Of a stretch of DNA of 64,000 bases, positions 1 to 11,207 are shown piece by piece. The notes under the pieces were generated by a model. The model worked only from the letters and a program-made list of their open reading frames with translations, ran no database searches and was not told the DNA's origin. Positions within the stretch are counted from its first letter, which is position 1. Each line of letters begins with the position of its first letter. Made by a program: the position numbers and the translations under genes. The DNA lies in the NCBI GenBank assembly GCA_035771165.1, contig JAWNZC010000174.1, positions 917,001 to 981,000 on the forward strand, in the 5' to 3' direction. Origin of the DNA: Paragorgia papillata (taxonomy: Eukaryota; Cnidaria; Anthozoa; Scleralcyonacea; Coralliidae).

Positions 1-457
1 AAAGTGTCTAGAGGAAGAAGAGGTAAGACCATGCCGTTTATTCTTTGTCCTTGCCAATTTAAAAGCTAGAAAGTATTTGAATATCACTTTTTATACCTAA
101 AGAATCTGGTAACATTCCCCCTCGTGATTTGTTTGATTAAATCAACAAAATATGTTTATAATTGTGCTTTTAATCGGATATATTTCCATAATTTGCGTAT
201 AATTGGAATAATGGTTGCCAATTTTCAAGATGGCGGCTGCTTCTTTTACCAGGTAAAGTTAAATAGGACATGTTTTACTTTTATAATTCAATAACACCCT
301 TAATATCATAGCGAGAGACTTTCCAGGATGGAAACCATAATCATAAGATAAATACCAGTTTATCTTACCAGTATACTGCATCAAGGAACAACATTTTAAT
401 TTATCATTTTAATTTAATATTTGTTTTCGTTTTCACCTTCTGTTACCAATGAACTAG

Positions 458-2844
458 CATCAAAGGCATTATCAACAAATAGAAGAAATGAATTTACGAG
501 GGATGCTTTCTCTTCAATAAGAGTTTACACCATGAACCCAACAAGAGTGGAACGGGAACATGTATCTCTCCTCATCATTAAAAAATACCCCTTCCTTGCA
601 GACAGCTTGGCCACTGGAATTGTAAGTATTATTATATTTTAAAATATTTTGTGAAGTGTGGTTAATGATCAGAGTTCATTGTAATTTAAAAAACTTGGTT
701 TGATTTTATGTCATATCAGCCCATGATTTAATTGGACATTGCATTGGGGCTAATTATTTATGTAAAGTCTTTGTGCATTTGGTCTTTATACAGTTGAACA
801 ATGAGGGCTCAAATTTTTGGTTATATCAGGTAGGGTCTTCCACCCACAGTGATACAGAGGCTGTAGGATCTCCCAACCCAGTTTTTATATACATTTATAG
901 CTGTACCAAGGAAAATGTTTTGGCTGAATGAATTTTTATGCTGTGTTCCTACAGTAGGTTACGCTGTGAAACATTACACTAACTTCTGGGATGTTATGCT
1001 GCTGTAACCATATTTTCTGAATACAGTATGTCAGGAAGCCAAAATTGGCCTTGGTGTAACCATGTAACCAGAGACCATTTTCCATTTACCAGAGGCTATG
1101 GCCTTGATGGCCATGGTTTATCTAATTTTAGTTGTCTTATTTTAGTGAAATACCTGTATTGTGAGGATTGAAATCTTGTTTTGAAAATACATTGAGATCT
1201 CAATGTGTTAACAAAACAAGACTGCCTAAAATGGAACAAGTCCTAGATACATGTAGGCTAATACTGTCAGTCTTAGAAAGTTCTTTTATCATAGTAAGTA
1301 TAGGTAATAATGATAGTGAGTCAATTAAGGATTTACACTTCAAGTGATTTTTGAAAATTTTGCCAAAATTGCATGAGCCGTTAATAGGTGAGAGAAATTT
1401 GGCATAATTTTCAAATATCACTAGTAGTGTAAATCCTTAATTGTACGAGCAAAATCATATGATCACTCATTTATTATATGCATGACAAAATTACAACACG
1501 TATGCTTCCTACTCACTCACACCTTTAAAAAACTTGTTTCATTACTTGACAAGAAACATTTTCACTCTGGGTGTTCTCTGTACTCATTCAAAATATTTAC
1601 ATGGAATTTTTAGTTCATAGTGTACCACAAGTCGTTGGAAATGTGAAAACTTTCCATGCCATTTTGAATTTTATTGTCAACATCGTTCTCAGGGCCTTCT
1701 CTATTTTTATTAATTGTACTGCAGTACAATAGACCTTTCCGCATGAAGTAAATGGATCATGTGATCTTTCTTTTTGACAAAGCTGATTGGCTATGTCCAA
1801 TGTTTGTCCGATGTTTGTCCGAAGTTTTGCGAGTGCCAATCAAATCTCTCAACGCATTATCCACGCACTTCATGTGGAAAGGTCTATTAATAAAATAAGT
1901 ACTCCTCTCAACCAATCAGAATGTAGTAATTTTGTCATGCATATAATAAGTAATGTAATTAAAGCTGCCGACGTGGTTGTATCCAGGGAGTTATTTGTCA
2001 CTGACTAGTGTGCCTAAATTATATCTTGCCAAGAATTAATGTATATAGGTGTCTTAACCTTAGTACATTGTATGTACCATTTCATGGAAATTGAGAGTGA
2101 CTATTCAACTAATGTTTCATTGCATTAGTTTACCATGATGGTACTTTAATTTGTTTGTTTACACTTTTGAGCCTAATTGCTATTTCTTTGTGTAGGTATA
2201 GACGAGAGTGTTGCAGTCCTGTTGCTTCCAACATTGTTAAAAGATCGGAGTGCACCAAGTGATTTTATAAAGATCTGCTCAGTAAGTTACATAGTAACAT
2301 GTCAAATAAAATTATTATTCTTTGATTTGGAATGGATAATACTGTAGAATCTTGATAGTAACTGGCCCTGATAGTAACTGGCCCTTCAAAAGTAGCCTTA
2401 AAGTTTTTGTTTGGATCCTAAATGTTTGGATGTGCACTTCTAAAAGGCAAATTTTAGAACAATATTTATTTTATTTTTAGTATTTACAGTAAGTCAGTAA
2501 TATAAAATTATTTCATATTTGAATAAAATTGTATTTAAGTGAACCACACTTTCTATGAGCAACTTTCTGTACTTCATTGACTTATATATACCAATTCTCC
2601 TTTTTAGCCTGAGGAAGATATTGATAAAATGATATCCAAAACAAAAGCACCAAGGCTTGTTGGATCTGGTGGACTGGAAAATATTATCCCACTATACTTG
2701 GTGTCAGAGGGTGTTATCATTGCGAAGTTGAACAATGTTGGTGTGGTAACTGCATTGTCACTTCTTGTTGGTATCTATTATATTTTTAACATGCAGTACC
2801 CTCCCAGTGGGAAAAACTTTTTCATCTTTTTGGAGGCAACATAG
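458..2844 (+). CDS. SAMD3-like gene, partial, at least three exons
   Basis: Three exon-like blocks read in one direction. Exon 458-621 encodes NPTRVEREHVSLLIIKKYPF and ends at GTAAGT. Exon 2196-2281 follows a TGTAG acceptor, encodes DESVAVLLLPTLLKDR and ends at GTAAGT. Exon 2608-2844 follows TTTTTAG, joins the previous exon in phase (ICS then PEED), encodes VSEGVIIAKLNNVG and ends in a stop. The YPFL block, the LLPTLLK block and the C-terminal YYIFNMQY/FFIFLEAT block match, from memory, SAM-domain-containing protein 3-like proteins common in fish and corals. The phase between the first and second exons does not fit, so a middle exon is missing or unrecognised. Bases 1-22 followed by GTAAGA could be a further upstream exon. 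Function is unknown; it could be a live gene end or a decaying copy. Confidence 0.5.
1323..1442. repeat. Short foldback MITE in intron
   Basis: Perfect-looking terminal inverted repeat: AATTAAGGATTTACACT at the left and AGTGTAAATCCTTAATT at the right, about 120 bp in total, inside the putative intron of the SAMD3-like gene. No coding capacity. Confidence 0.75.
1728..1888. repeat. Short foldback MITE in intron
   Basis: AATAGACCTTTCC and GCATGAAGT at the left end are mirrored by ACTTCATG and GGAAAGGTCTATT at the right end. The element is about 161 bp with no coding capacity, and lies in the same putative intron as the previous MITE. Confidence 0.75.
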
Positions 2845-2961
2845 ATGAACAATACTGTGGAAGCAAGGAAGAGAGTTTCAGTTAATAAACTTCTCAAAGA
2901 TTTAGCTTAGACATTATTAGTTATATTAAGTGATTCGAAACTTTGCATGTTGATGTTTATA

Positions 2962-3046
2962 GTTATTAAAATAAATTTATGGTACAACCTGATGTGATGA
3001 TGTTGTCATTACATGCATGGTTGTACTGTAAATTTATTTTAATAAC
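2962..3046. repeat. Imperfect hairpin downstream of SAMD3-like gene
   Basis: GTTATTAAAATAAATTTA followed by GGTACAACC is mirrored by GGTTGTACTG and TAAATTTATTTTAATAAC. Probably a small MITE. It could form a strong hairpin in the 3' untranslated or flanking region of the gene. Confidence 0.65.
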
Positions 3047-3180
3047 ATTTATTTATTAGTTATATACTGTAGAATATTTTTATCTATAGCATGTACATCT
3101 GTATATAGTTGGGGTTTTTTGAAAGCATGTCAACAAATATTTAACTTAAGGATTTGAAGTTTTGCATGACGGTGTGTAAA

Positions 3181-3350
3181 ACAAAGTTTTCGAATACATC
3201 ATGCTATTTAAACATTTTATTATAGCTGACCTTTTGTTCTCGAGGCAAAGGACATCTTTAGAGCAAATTGTCATTCAGCTCTTAAGACATCTGGCTGAGC
3301 TATATATAATAAAATGTTTAAAATATACATGATGTGTCCGAAAACTTTGT
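3181..3350. repeat. Foldback MITE of about 170 bp
   Basis: The left arm (ACAAAGTTTTCG, then TTTAAACATTTTATTATA) is mirrored by the right arm (ATAATAAAATGTTTAAA, then CGAAAACTTTGT). No ORF. Confidence 0.7.
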
Positions 3351-3484
3351 CTAAAATATTTGCATGCACTTTCTTTTTTTATATTTATAAAATGAATTAA
3401 ATCTTATTTTACTATTGTTAAATACTATAAATTAAAACATGCAACTTTCATTTATAAACATTTTGTGTTTATTTTATATTTAGG

Positions 3485-3868
3485 AATAACTCTACTGGTA
3501 GAGTTAAAAACAACAGAGTTAAAATAGCTCCAACTTTGGAGTTAAAATAACTCTGTAAGTAGAGTTAAAAGTGATGGAGTTAAAATAACTCCAAAAAAAC
3601 AGGGCGTTTTGAACCTTTTTTAAACAACTCTTTTTTGGAGTTAAAATAACTCCAAAACAAGAGTGAATTTAACTCCTTTCAAAGAGTTAAAATAACTCCT
3701 TCAACAGAGTTATTATAACTCCATATTTGGAGTTAAAATGAATCCAAATATTGGAGTTATTTTAACTCCGTCTATGGAGTTAAAATTGGGGGAGTTAAAA
3801 TAACTCTGAAAAACTGGGGCGTTTTGAACCTTTTTTTTTAACTCCATTTTTGGAGTTAAAATAACTCC
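3485..3868. repeat. Array of the palindrome GGAGTTAAAATAACTCC
   Basis: About 380 bp made of many variants of GAGTTAAAATAACTC, itself a palindrome, in both polarities and at irregular spacing. A longer unit containing GGGCGTTTTGAACCTTTTT occurs twice. The array lies between the SAMD3-like gene end and the next TIR element. Confidence 0.85.
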
Positions 3869-4068
3869 CTAGAAATAACAGTGTGTATAAATGATTTTGT
3901 ATTAACTACAGATATATGGAATAAACTATGAATTGTAGTATGTGGTGTCAATATCTTGTAGTATATTAAGTTGTTCAAACATGCACAGATCAAACAATAC
4001 ATAAAACTTATGGAATAATGAGTTTGGGGAAATACAGTAATATCCACAAAATTCAGATGGAATTAATT

Positions 4069-5575
4069 CCAGACTGCAAAGTTTGCGAGTTGCGCGGGCA
4101 AGTTGTGTCCTGAAAATTTCGTTTGCGCGGCGAACTATATTCGATAAGAAAATTTCCGCGGTTTAACTGTATTTATTGTAACATGAGTCATGCTGGTCAA
4201 CGGTTCTAGAGGCTCGAGACAAGAGGTTTTGAAACAAGTTCTAGTCACCGTACAACAAAATTAAACTAAATTTGCGTTAATACAATTATGTAGTATATAC
4301 AAATGAAATGATAAAAGTTCATAAAGATCAAACGTTCTTTAGATTGCATATCTTCATTACTGTACATAGATAGTCTCTGCATGACTGCATCAATTTTCGT
4401 TCAGTAAATAATTAAACGAGTTTAATAATAACAGCAACAGTGTTTGAAAACTTTATCACAATAATGTTTGGCTACGTTACGGTAAATTAAAGCATAAATG
4501 GAAGCCTTGGCGTAGATTTATGAATGCGGTCAACAACTTTTGAGATTTGCTGTGAATCCTTTTCAGATCTACGGTCTATATGTATGGGAATTGGATGGCT
4601 TTTGAGACCGTCCTCTTTGCTGCCGTTGATATATAGCTTGGCCATTTCTTCAAGGGCTGATTCGCACTGAATCACCGCAGGTAAACACCAGTCAACCTTT
4701 GAACGTGCAGCTAAGGTTTCAATGCTCTGACTTCCTGCCATCTCTTGGTTTTCTACAACTCGGTAGAAGGATTCGGCAACTGATTCAGTGCCACTTTTGG
4801 CGTACATAATGTCGAATACTAAGCAGAATTCGAGCCCAATCATATTGTAAAATTCTGGATCAGTGTACAAAGCTTTGATGACAGCATCCTCCTGTAGAAT
4901 AACCTCCATCTTCTGGCCATCGTTCAGCTCCACCAGAAACGTATCCAACAGAGTGAACTCTTTCATGGGCGATGTTTCAAACTCGTTGACGTACATACCA
5001 TTGGTAAGACGAATTTCGACAGATTTGGAGACTTTTGCACCTTTTCCCCCTTTTCCCACTCTTTCTCTTTCGACGTCGTTAACTTTCTTGAAAAAAGTTG
5101 GAAAATGCGTCGAAAAAAGTCCTCCCCAGACGACCTCGATGAGTGCAGATTTCAACTTCCAATATATACTGAAAGCGAATTCTGCACCAAGCTCCATATT
5201 CTTATCTCTAATGTGAGGTAAGGCGGATACAAACTTTACACACCTTGTGAATTCTTCAATACCGATGCCACCAAGACGAATTTTATTGACGGGATGTCGG
5301 CCATCTTCCCTCTTTCCATGAATCGCACGGGAAAGGTCGATTCAGATCGATTTGCACTCATTTGCGGGAAAATAAATCGATTTAGAGTCATTTAAGTAAA
5401 TATAAGGATGTTAAAGTAATTGCACTGTTTCTTTCAACGGCCCACCCATTCGCTATTGCGGCAAATGCGCGGGCAAATATATAATTTGACGAAAATTGCG
5501 CGGGCAGACAGCCAATTACGGTTTCCAAGTGCGCGGGCTAGATATTGCCCGCGCAAAGCAAACTTTGCAGTCTGG
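4069..5575. mobile_element. TIR element of 1.5 kb with an internal ORF
   Basis: The ends are inverted repeats. The left end is CCAGACTGCAAAGTTTGC, then a short spacer and GCGCGGGCAA; the right end is the reverse complement, TTGCCCGCGC then GCAAACTTTGCAGTCTGG. Extra copies of GCGCGGGC lie at about 5470, 5502 and 5531, like the subterminal binding sites of DNA transposons. No target duplication was recognised. The only sizeable frame is the minus-strand ORF 4487-5341, which shows no transposase motif. It may be an autonomous element of a family not recognised here, or a non-autonomous element carrying a host gene piece. Confidence 0.65.
4487..5341 (-). CDS. Unrecognised protein of about 285 codons, no clear start
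   Basis: The minus frame is open from just after a stop at 5342-5344 down to the stop at 4487. The first ATG in it is at 5197 (MELGAEF, 236 residues), but about 48 upstream codons (KIRLGGIGIEEF, CVKFVSALPHIRDKN) look just as protein-like. The real start is therefore probably an exon boundary or has been lost by 5' truncation. The C-terminal part carries RSKVDWCLPAVIQC and PIPIHIDRRSEKDS; similar WCLP-containing proteins are remembered from coral gene sets without an assigned function. There is no signal peptide or clear membrane segment. It fills most of the TIR element 4069-5575, which suggests it belongs to that element or was captured by it. Confidence 0.55.
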   Translation of the reverse strand: MDLSRAIHGKREDGRHPVNKIRLGGIGIEEFTRCVKFVSALPHIRDKNMELGAEFAFSIYWKLKSALIEVVWGGLFSTHFPTFFKKVNDVERERVGKGGKGAKVSKSVEIRLTNGMYVNEFETSPMKEFTLLDTFLVELNDGQKMEVILQEDAVIKALYTDPEFYNMIGLEFCLVFDIMYAKSGTESVAESFYRVVENQEMAGSQSIETLAARSKVDWCLPAVIQCESALEEMAKLYINGSKEDGLKSHPIPIHIDRRSEKDSQQISKVVDRIHKSTPRLPFML

Positions 5576-6173
5576 TGAGCAGAACAGTGGGACGCCGCAG
5601 ACATTTCCGTTAAATAATCACTGCTATTTATATACCTTTCACAACTGTTTTATTTCGGTAAACACTCGCTGTCATTACTGTTTTTTTCGTGAATATTCGT
5701 TGCCATTGATAGAAACAGGATTACTCTACCATTTACACCTAATTTCATACATTTCCAGTCCACAGTTTTATAAATATTTGTCAGCAGACACCCGGTCGGA
5801 CACTGCAGACATATTCCGTTAATATTAATTTATCCCTTCCACAGATTTGCGACCAACTCTCAGTCTTTTAACTCCCTTGTACTATAATTGTTTTTTATAC
5901 AAAGATAATTATTTAAATAATAATTTACGCGAAATGTTACTGAATTAAATGCCATGGATTTTGAAATATTACAATTAATACAAACAGTTAATTTAGGCTT
6001 CAGACATTGGCCGCTCGAGATCATATTTCATTTGGGGGTGTTTGACAAAACCAAAGAGCTCCACTGCAGGCGTTACTTCTCAGCCCTCTCCCCAGTCCCC
6101 CAATCCAGTAACGCCTGCTACGCAGGCTACGAGTGGACCTTCTGCTCAGTTCTTTATTCTGTGGCCAAGACAT
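5576..6173. other. Non-coding stretch
   Basis: No convincing gene. Near 6140-6165 there is one copy of CTGCTCAGTTCTTTATTCTG, the same terminal sequence seen at 28296 and 31522, so a decayed transposon end is present here. Confidence 0.4.
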
Positions 6174-7246
6174 TAGCCTCTTTCGCAGGACTTCATTGCG
6201 GGCCTCGATATTTTCGTCCCCCACTAAGGTCTGCTCAAACGAGCAACACATTCTGTTCCGAGAGATTGACCAATCAGAGATAGGCTCCTAAAATCTGGGA
6301 GGCTGACCTTCACCTTGGCCATGTATACATTATACAACATGACCGAGTTTGATGAAAGTTAACCGATCTAAATTCATATGAAAGGGAGGGGTTGATGTGG
6401 TATATTTATAATTATAATGAAGATGGAGTATTTATATAGGACCGATACAAAGAACGCCTGTAAATGAGACTACTGCGACGGTTCTGCGACGGATTCGTTG
6501 GACAACGAAAGAAAATCTGAATCGGCGAATCCGATATCATGCATTTACAGCTATAGACCTTGAGGTTTGAGCTGACCGTTTTAACCAATACTTCGAAGAC
6601 TATTGCTTATACGGTTTAGTAAAAATTCTGCGTAAATAGAATCAATAAGATGATGTTGTAACTGTGAATCGCGATATGAATACATGTGCATGAAATAAAG
6701 TTAAAAGCGTCACTGGAATATATGAAGATGGCCAGACATCCAGGTAAATAATTATTATCCGCTAGATACATTTCGCCGACATTTGTAGCTTTTTTAAAGC
6801 TTTTCGCACAGATTTATTTACATGACCAGCAAGAACATATTCATACCATTCTTCGTAAATTTTGTAAAGCTCTGAGCTATAGTAAGCGAAATATTAGCTT
6901 TCAATAAAACCGTTAACACCTTTGAGCTTTTGTTTACAATCTTAAATTTCTCTCAACGCTCTTACGCTTTACACTGACTTTCACGCTTATTTGTTTGCAT
7001 AGGCAGCAAGAACGTAGTCAAAACAGTATTCTTCGTAAATTTCGTTAAGTTCTAGGCTAAACTTTTCAAAATATTAGCTTTCGACTAAACAAATTACACA
7101 TAACAATACCAGCCCAGGACGGCTTTATTTAGCACGACAATGGTGTAATTTCATTGGTCCATGTTCACAAAAGTGATAAAATAAAAGTGACAAAAGTGGG
7201 GGACGAAAATATCGAGGCCCGCAAAGAAGGCCTGCGAAGGAGGCTA
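6174..7246. mobile_element. Non-autonomous TIR element of about 1.07 kb
   Basis: A roughly 50 bp inverted repeat bounds it. The left end reads TAGCCTC then GCGGGCCTCGATATTTTCGT; the right end at 7197-7246 is its near reverse complement ending GGAGGCTA. There is no ORF of note. The TAGCC start resembles the MULE-type MITE at 45802-46438, but no 9 bp target duplication was found here. Confidence 0.65.
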
Positions 7247-7479
7247 CCTACCTAGGTTATAAATCCATGTCCTATATTCACGAATTTATTGGTTAGGATT
7301 AGGGTGTGTGTTGGGGTCAGGCTTTCATGAAGTACCTGGGTTATTTAGGACATGGAATTATTACCGCTACCTAGACATAACACCGCTGCCAAACGTTTAC
7401 GCATGCGTGAATTTGCTAGAGTAAACATTGCAAGAGAAGTGGGAACTAGCCGTGGCGACAACAACCAGACAGTGAAGAC

Positions 7480-8805
7480 CAGGGGCGTACCGAGCGGGGG
7501 GGTGTGGGGGGTGCGACACCCCCCCACTTTTTTCGAAAATGGTCGGTAAATTGATATAATATTGATATTGGTCGGTTTTTAAAACCAAAGCGGTCGGTAA
7601 ATTTAGCCATTTATGGTGGTAACATCTTACCTTACCATTTGTTGTCAAGTCATTTTCACTTGTATAAAGTTGTATTTGTATGTTAGGATTCTGTGCTATT
7701 TATTAGCGCCTTAGCTAGCGGTACTGATCATTCTGTGAGTCCGTGATTCATACGAATTATCGAGAAAAAAAACGGACTGAAAACTTGACAGGCCAAATTT
7801 ACAGCATCAAATATGTAAGCATCAAATCTTACAATTAGCTTTAGTAAGGTAAAGAAGACAAGTAATTATTAATTCAGGCCCGTCGGAAGCGGGAGGACTT
7901 GGCAGGCTGCAGCCCCCCCCCCCCCCAATAATTTGCTAAAAAAATTTGCAACATTTTTTTGAAGATGAAAAAATCTGTTAGATATTGCCCTGGATTTGAA
8001 CATGATTTTAAGTATCCTTAACTCCAATATAAATATTCTTGATTTCTTGGATATCTTAGTTACTAATGAATCTTAGGCATTGCAAGAGTCACTCAAATTA
8101 CGTCTTGTTTATTTTTATGTAAAATTTGGACTATGTCTGCCGCAAAATGAGCTGAAAACATTCGCTCAAATTGCAGGAAATGGTGTTTCCAAGGCTCTAT
8201 ATTTCAAAAATTTCCGGGGGGCATACCCCCGTACCCCCCTATAAATGCGGTCACTAATTCGCATGGCCCCGCCCTTTTCAGCCCCCCCCCCACCCCAATA
8301 ATCCAATATGAATTTGCTTCCGACGGCCCTGAAATTAAATGCCTGTTTTGGCAGTTATGCAATCAGAAGTTTACCTCTAAGTAAGTTGTAACCACTGTAG
8401 ACTACTAGACTGTAAGTAAGTTGTAACCACTGTACATGCACTGTAGTTGTATAACCTAAATTACCTAATCTTTAATTAATAATATACTAGATTATAGAAA
8501 TAAAAGCTGTAACTTTATTAACTTCAAAATAAAAAAGCAAAATAAAAAGGCACCCGAATATTTTTCTAGGATTCTTAGGAGTTAAGACATGTACAAACAA
8601 GAACTTTTCAATTCCATCCTCCTGGTGCTTCTAATTTAATAGAGTTTAATAGTGAATACACCTATCGTGATTTCTTCAAAACACCAGGTTTTACCGCACT
8701 TTCATACGCGAAAGTATGTGATTTTTGCGTGATTTTTGATTGAGTTTCGTCGGTAAATTTTGGAACAAACACCCCCCCAGTCGAAATGCCCTCGGTACGC
8801 CACTG
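7480..8805. mobile_element. hAT-type MITE with 8 bp target duplication
   Basis: The ends CAGGGGCGTACCGAG and CTCGGTACGCCACTG form a TIR. They are flanked by identical 8 bp duplications GTGAAGAC at 7472-7479 and 8806-8813. CAGNGGCG ends with an 8 bp duplication are the hallmark of hAT elements. There is no transposase, and a second MITE is nested inside at 7875-8331. Confidence 0.88.
7875..8331. mobile_element. MITE nested inside the hAT MITE
   Basis: TIR CAGGCCCGTCGGAAGC at the left and GCTTCCGACGGCCCTG at the right. It contains C-homopolymer runs and the GGGGGGCATACCCCC-type motif that recurs in other decayed copies of this window (about 32650, 32930, 39370, 48170). The flanks are similar but not identical, so the target duplication is uncertain. 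No ORF. Confidence 0.8.
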
Positions 8806-9074
8806 GTGAAGACTAAGTAAGACTCGACTATTCATTTGTGTTTTAAAAAAAGGGTAAAGAAAATTACGAAGGGGTAACTTCAGAATATGTTACAATATTG
8901 ACAAAGAAGCCATGAACAAATTACCTACCTTATTTTTTTGGTACTACGTATGCTTATAATTTTAACTTTTGTGTCGGACTCTCGGACCAGTCCAAATATT
9001 TCAGTGTTTTCCCGCTCTTTTTCTGGGGACGAGCTCGGACGTCGCGCATGAGCAAAACCTTTGGCAGCGGTGTT

Positions 9075-9820
9075 CCTAGCCATAGGCTTTTCCATGGCTG
9101 AGCTGTGGCCTATGGGACTGGGAACTAAATTCGCTTCATGACGTAAGCAGAGTTAATGCTCCGGAAAAGCCTAGTAGATTTGCCAAATCCCAGACCATTG
9201 TATTTATTCATTTTTCTCACAGTTACAAGTCTTGCAACCATCGGCATCGAGCCACCACTTAAATATCAAATCTATATTTTACAACCATAATATTAAGTTA
9301 AAATTATATTCAGCAATTGTCCTCTGATCGATTCCTATCGACTTCACGCTCTGGATTCAACTATTAGACACATGAAAATATGACATCTTTCAAGCGTAAA
9401 ATACTCCTGGCAAATATATTACCATTTCAGAATCATCTTCAGAGAAACATGAACAGAAAATCATGAAGCATTGGCCACGCATGTGGCGAACGTTTACATT
9501 TATAGACTCACGAGTTCACCTTCATTTGACATAAAATGCATTCGATTCGTTCGGGAAATCAAATAGCTTTCACAGAATGCTAGGAATACTCGATTTATAT
9601 CGTAAATGCTTCAACAATACCTTGAACTTCCATTACTCGACAAAAATATCAATAACTTGAGATTTGGCGCTACCAACTTTGAGAATCTAGAGTGGGGCAG
9701 TTTTGGCAGTTTTGGGGCAGTTTTGATTGGGAAATCTACTGGGCCTATTTCCCTTTGTCTCTCCCCAGTCCTTTCGGCCCAGGCCCCCAAATAGGAAATA
9801 GAAGGCCTAGGTCTAGGCTG
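9075..9820 (-). mobile_element. Non-autonomous element, copy 1 (inverted relative to 35363-36090)
   Basis: Roughly 745 bp closely matching the reverse complement of 35363-36090, for example the blocks around TTCGCTTCATGACGTAAGC and GAAGTTCAAGGTATTGTTG. The ends CCTAGNCATAGGC and GCCTAGGTCTAGGCTG look like imperfect terminal inverted repeats. No coding frame is supported. Confidence 0.75.
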
Positions 9821-9895
9821 CCTGAGAAGGTACACATGAGAAGGACCCAAATACAGGAGAGGGCCCATGCCATATATGGCATATATCGCCTTATA

Positions 9896-10747
9896 TAGAA
9901 ATACATAAACGCAACAACCCCTCGCCCGCTTTATATGCATTTTTAACACAACAACCCCCCCCCCCCCGAAAACATCCCAGAAAATTAATTAGCAAAGTTC
10001 ATCTGTTGTCATGTATTGACAGACCGAAAGGCGAAAGAACATGCATAGTCAATATTAAAAAAAACGATGAACTAAATTACAAAATCTCATTCAAAAACAG
10101 ATATAAATAGTGGCCAAGAAAAGATACAATGCCAACGACCTAGCGTCCAAAGACAATGCTAGACAAGATATTATTTATATTGATTTTCATTTTCAAGATT
10201 TCTTTCGTTTTAACTAAGCTAAACTGGTAAATACGAATCTTCTACCGTTATTAAACTTTCTTCTGCTCGTATCACCACAAACACTACCAATTCAGTCTAC
10301 TCTTTTTGGATTGTTTTTCTCGTTCGCGGTTTCTTACTTTTTTCGTTGTTGACTAAAACATGACAAGGCATCATTCAGTTCTCCTCGTGATCTAAAAAGC
10401 CGTTTGTTACAAAATTTCTTCATCGTTCTCTCTCGAGTTAAGTAGTATACACCAGAGCAGAATTCTTTACCAGCTTTGAACAGTTTCAGGACACATCCTT
10501 GTTCTTTCAGATACATTTCGGTCGGCATCGTTTTCGGTCTTTATTCTATAAATTTTTAGGCTTTTTTCATTGGTTTTAAGTCGTCTCTATTGCTGTCACA
10601 TCTCTTCTTAGCCTTCTTTCTTTGGTCTTTTTCCATAGTCAATGTTAATGTACATTTTAGCTGAAACAATTTTTTCTGGCAGATTTCTTTCGTCATGATC
10701 GTGATCGCTGAAAAACTGTATTTCGCAATCCAACCGAACTTATAATG
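9896..10747 (+). repeat. Dispersed repeat, direct copy of 36781-37656
   Basis: Starts with AACGCAACAACCCCTCGCCC in both copies and stays highly similar for about 850 bp until divergence near TTATAATGA. A short inverted piece of the same repeat lies near 19835-19860. Its class is unknown. Confidence 0.75.
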
Positions 10748-10847
10748 AGTTATAATTTGCTGACGTATAACTTTAAATAATTTGAATAATTTAACAGGTT
10801 AGTTACCAGTACCCTGCTATCCGAACTGCGCAAGTTGTGGATTTGAT

Positions 10848-10882
<35 letters not shown>

Positions 10883-10886
10883 CAAT

Positions 10887-10929
10887 CTACAGACACGGTG
10901 TTTCGCTGTACAACAGCTCATCAGTGTAG
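10887..10929 (-). ncRNA. Hammerhead ribozyme motif 1
   Basis: Read on the minus strand: stem I CTACA, core CTGATGA, stem II GCTGT with loop TGT and ACAGC, core GAAA, short stem III CAC/GTG, cleavage triplet GTC, and closing stem I TGTAG. All core bases of the hammerhead are present and stems I and II pair perfectly. A (TA)n tract (10850-10879) lies directly on its 3' side. Such minimal hammerheads with tiny stem III are known from Penelope-like elements and related retroelements. No RT is left nearby. Confidence 0.8.
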
Positions 10930-10993
10930 CTTGGAACAATCTGAATGAATTTCATCAATTACTTATACACATGCGATTGTCGGTGACAACCGC

Positions 10994-11074
10994 ATGTGGG
11001 ACAGCATCGGTGAAGTACATTCAGATAGCGTGAAGTGCGCATGGGCCCAGAGTGCTCAAACTTCCACAAGGGTA

Positions 11075-11114
<40 letters not shown>

Positions 11115-11200
11115 ATGTTTCAGAATTACTTTCAGGTTTTCATCTCGTGTGTAATTTTGCGTGTAAGTGGACTCCACGCGTGTCGAGATTAGCACCCTCC
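10994..11200. repeat. TA microsatellite and host repeat segment
   Basis: (TA)n at about 11075-11110. The following 11130-11207 matches, inverted, the segment near 17560-17650 (blocks GATTAGCACCCTC and CGCCCGGG). That second locus shows what the insertion site of the element beginning at 11208 looked like when empty. Confidence 0.6.
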
Positions 11201-11207
11201 GCCCGGG

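Noticed and set aside
3485..3868. Possible CRISPR array
   Set aside because: Units are irregular palindromes without unique spacers of even length, in a eukaryotic setting.
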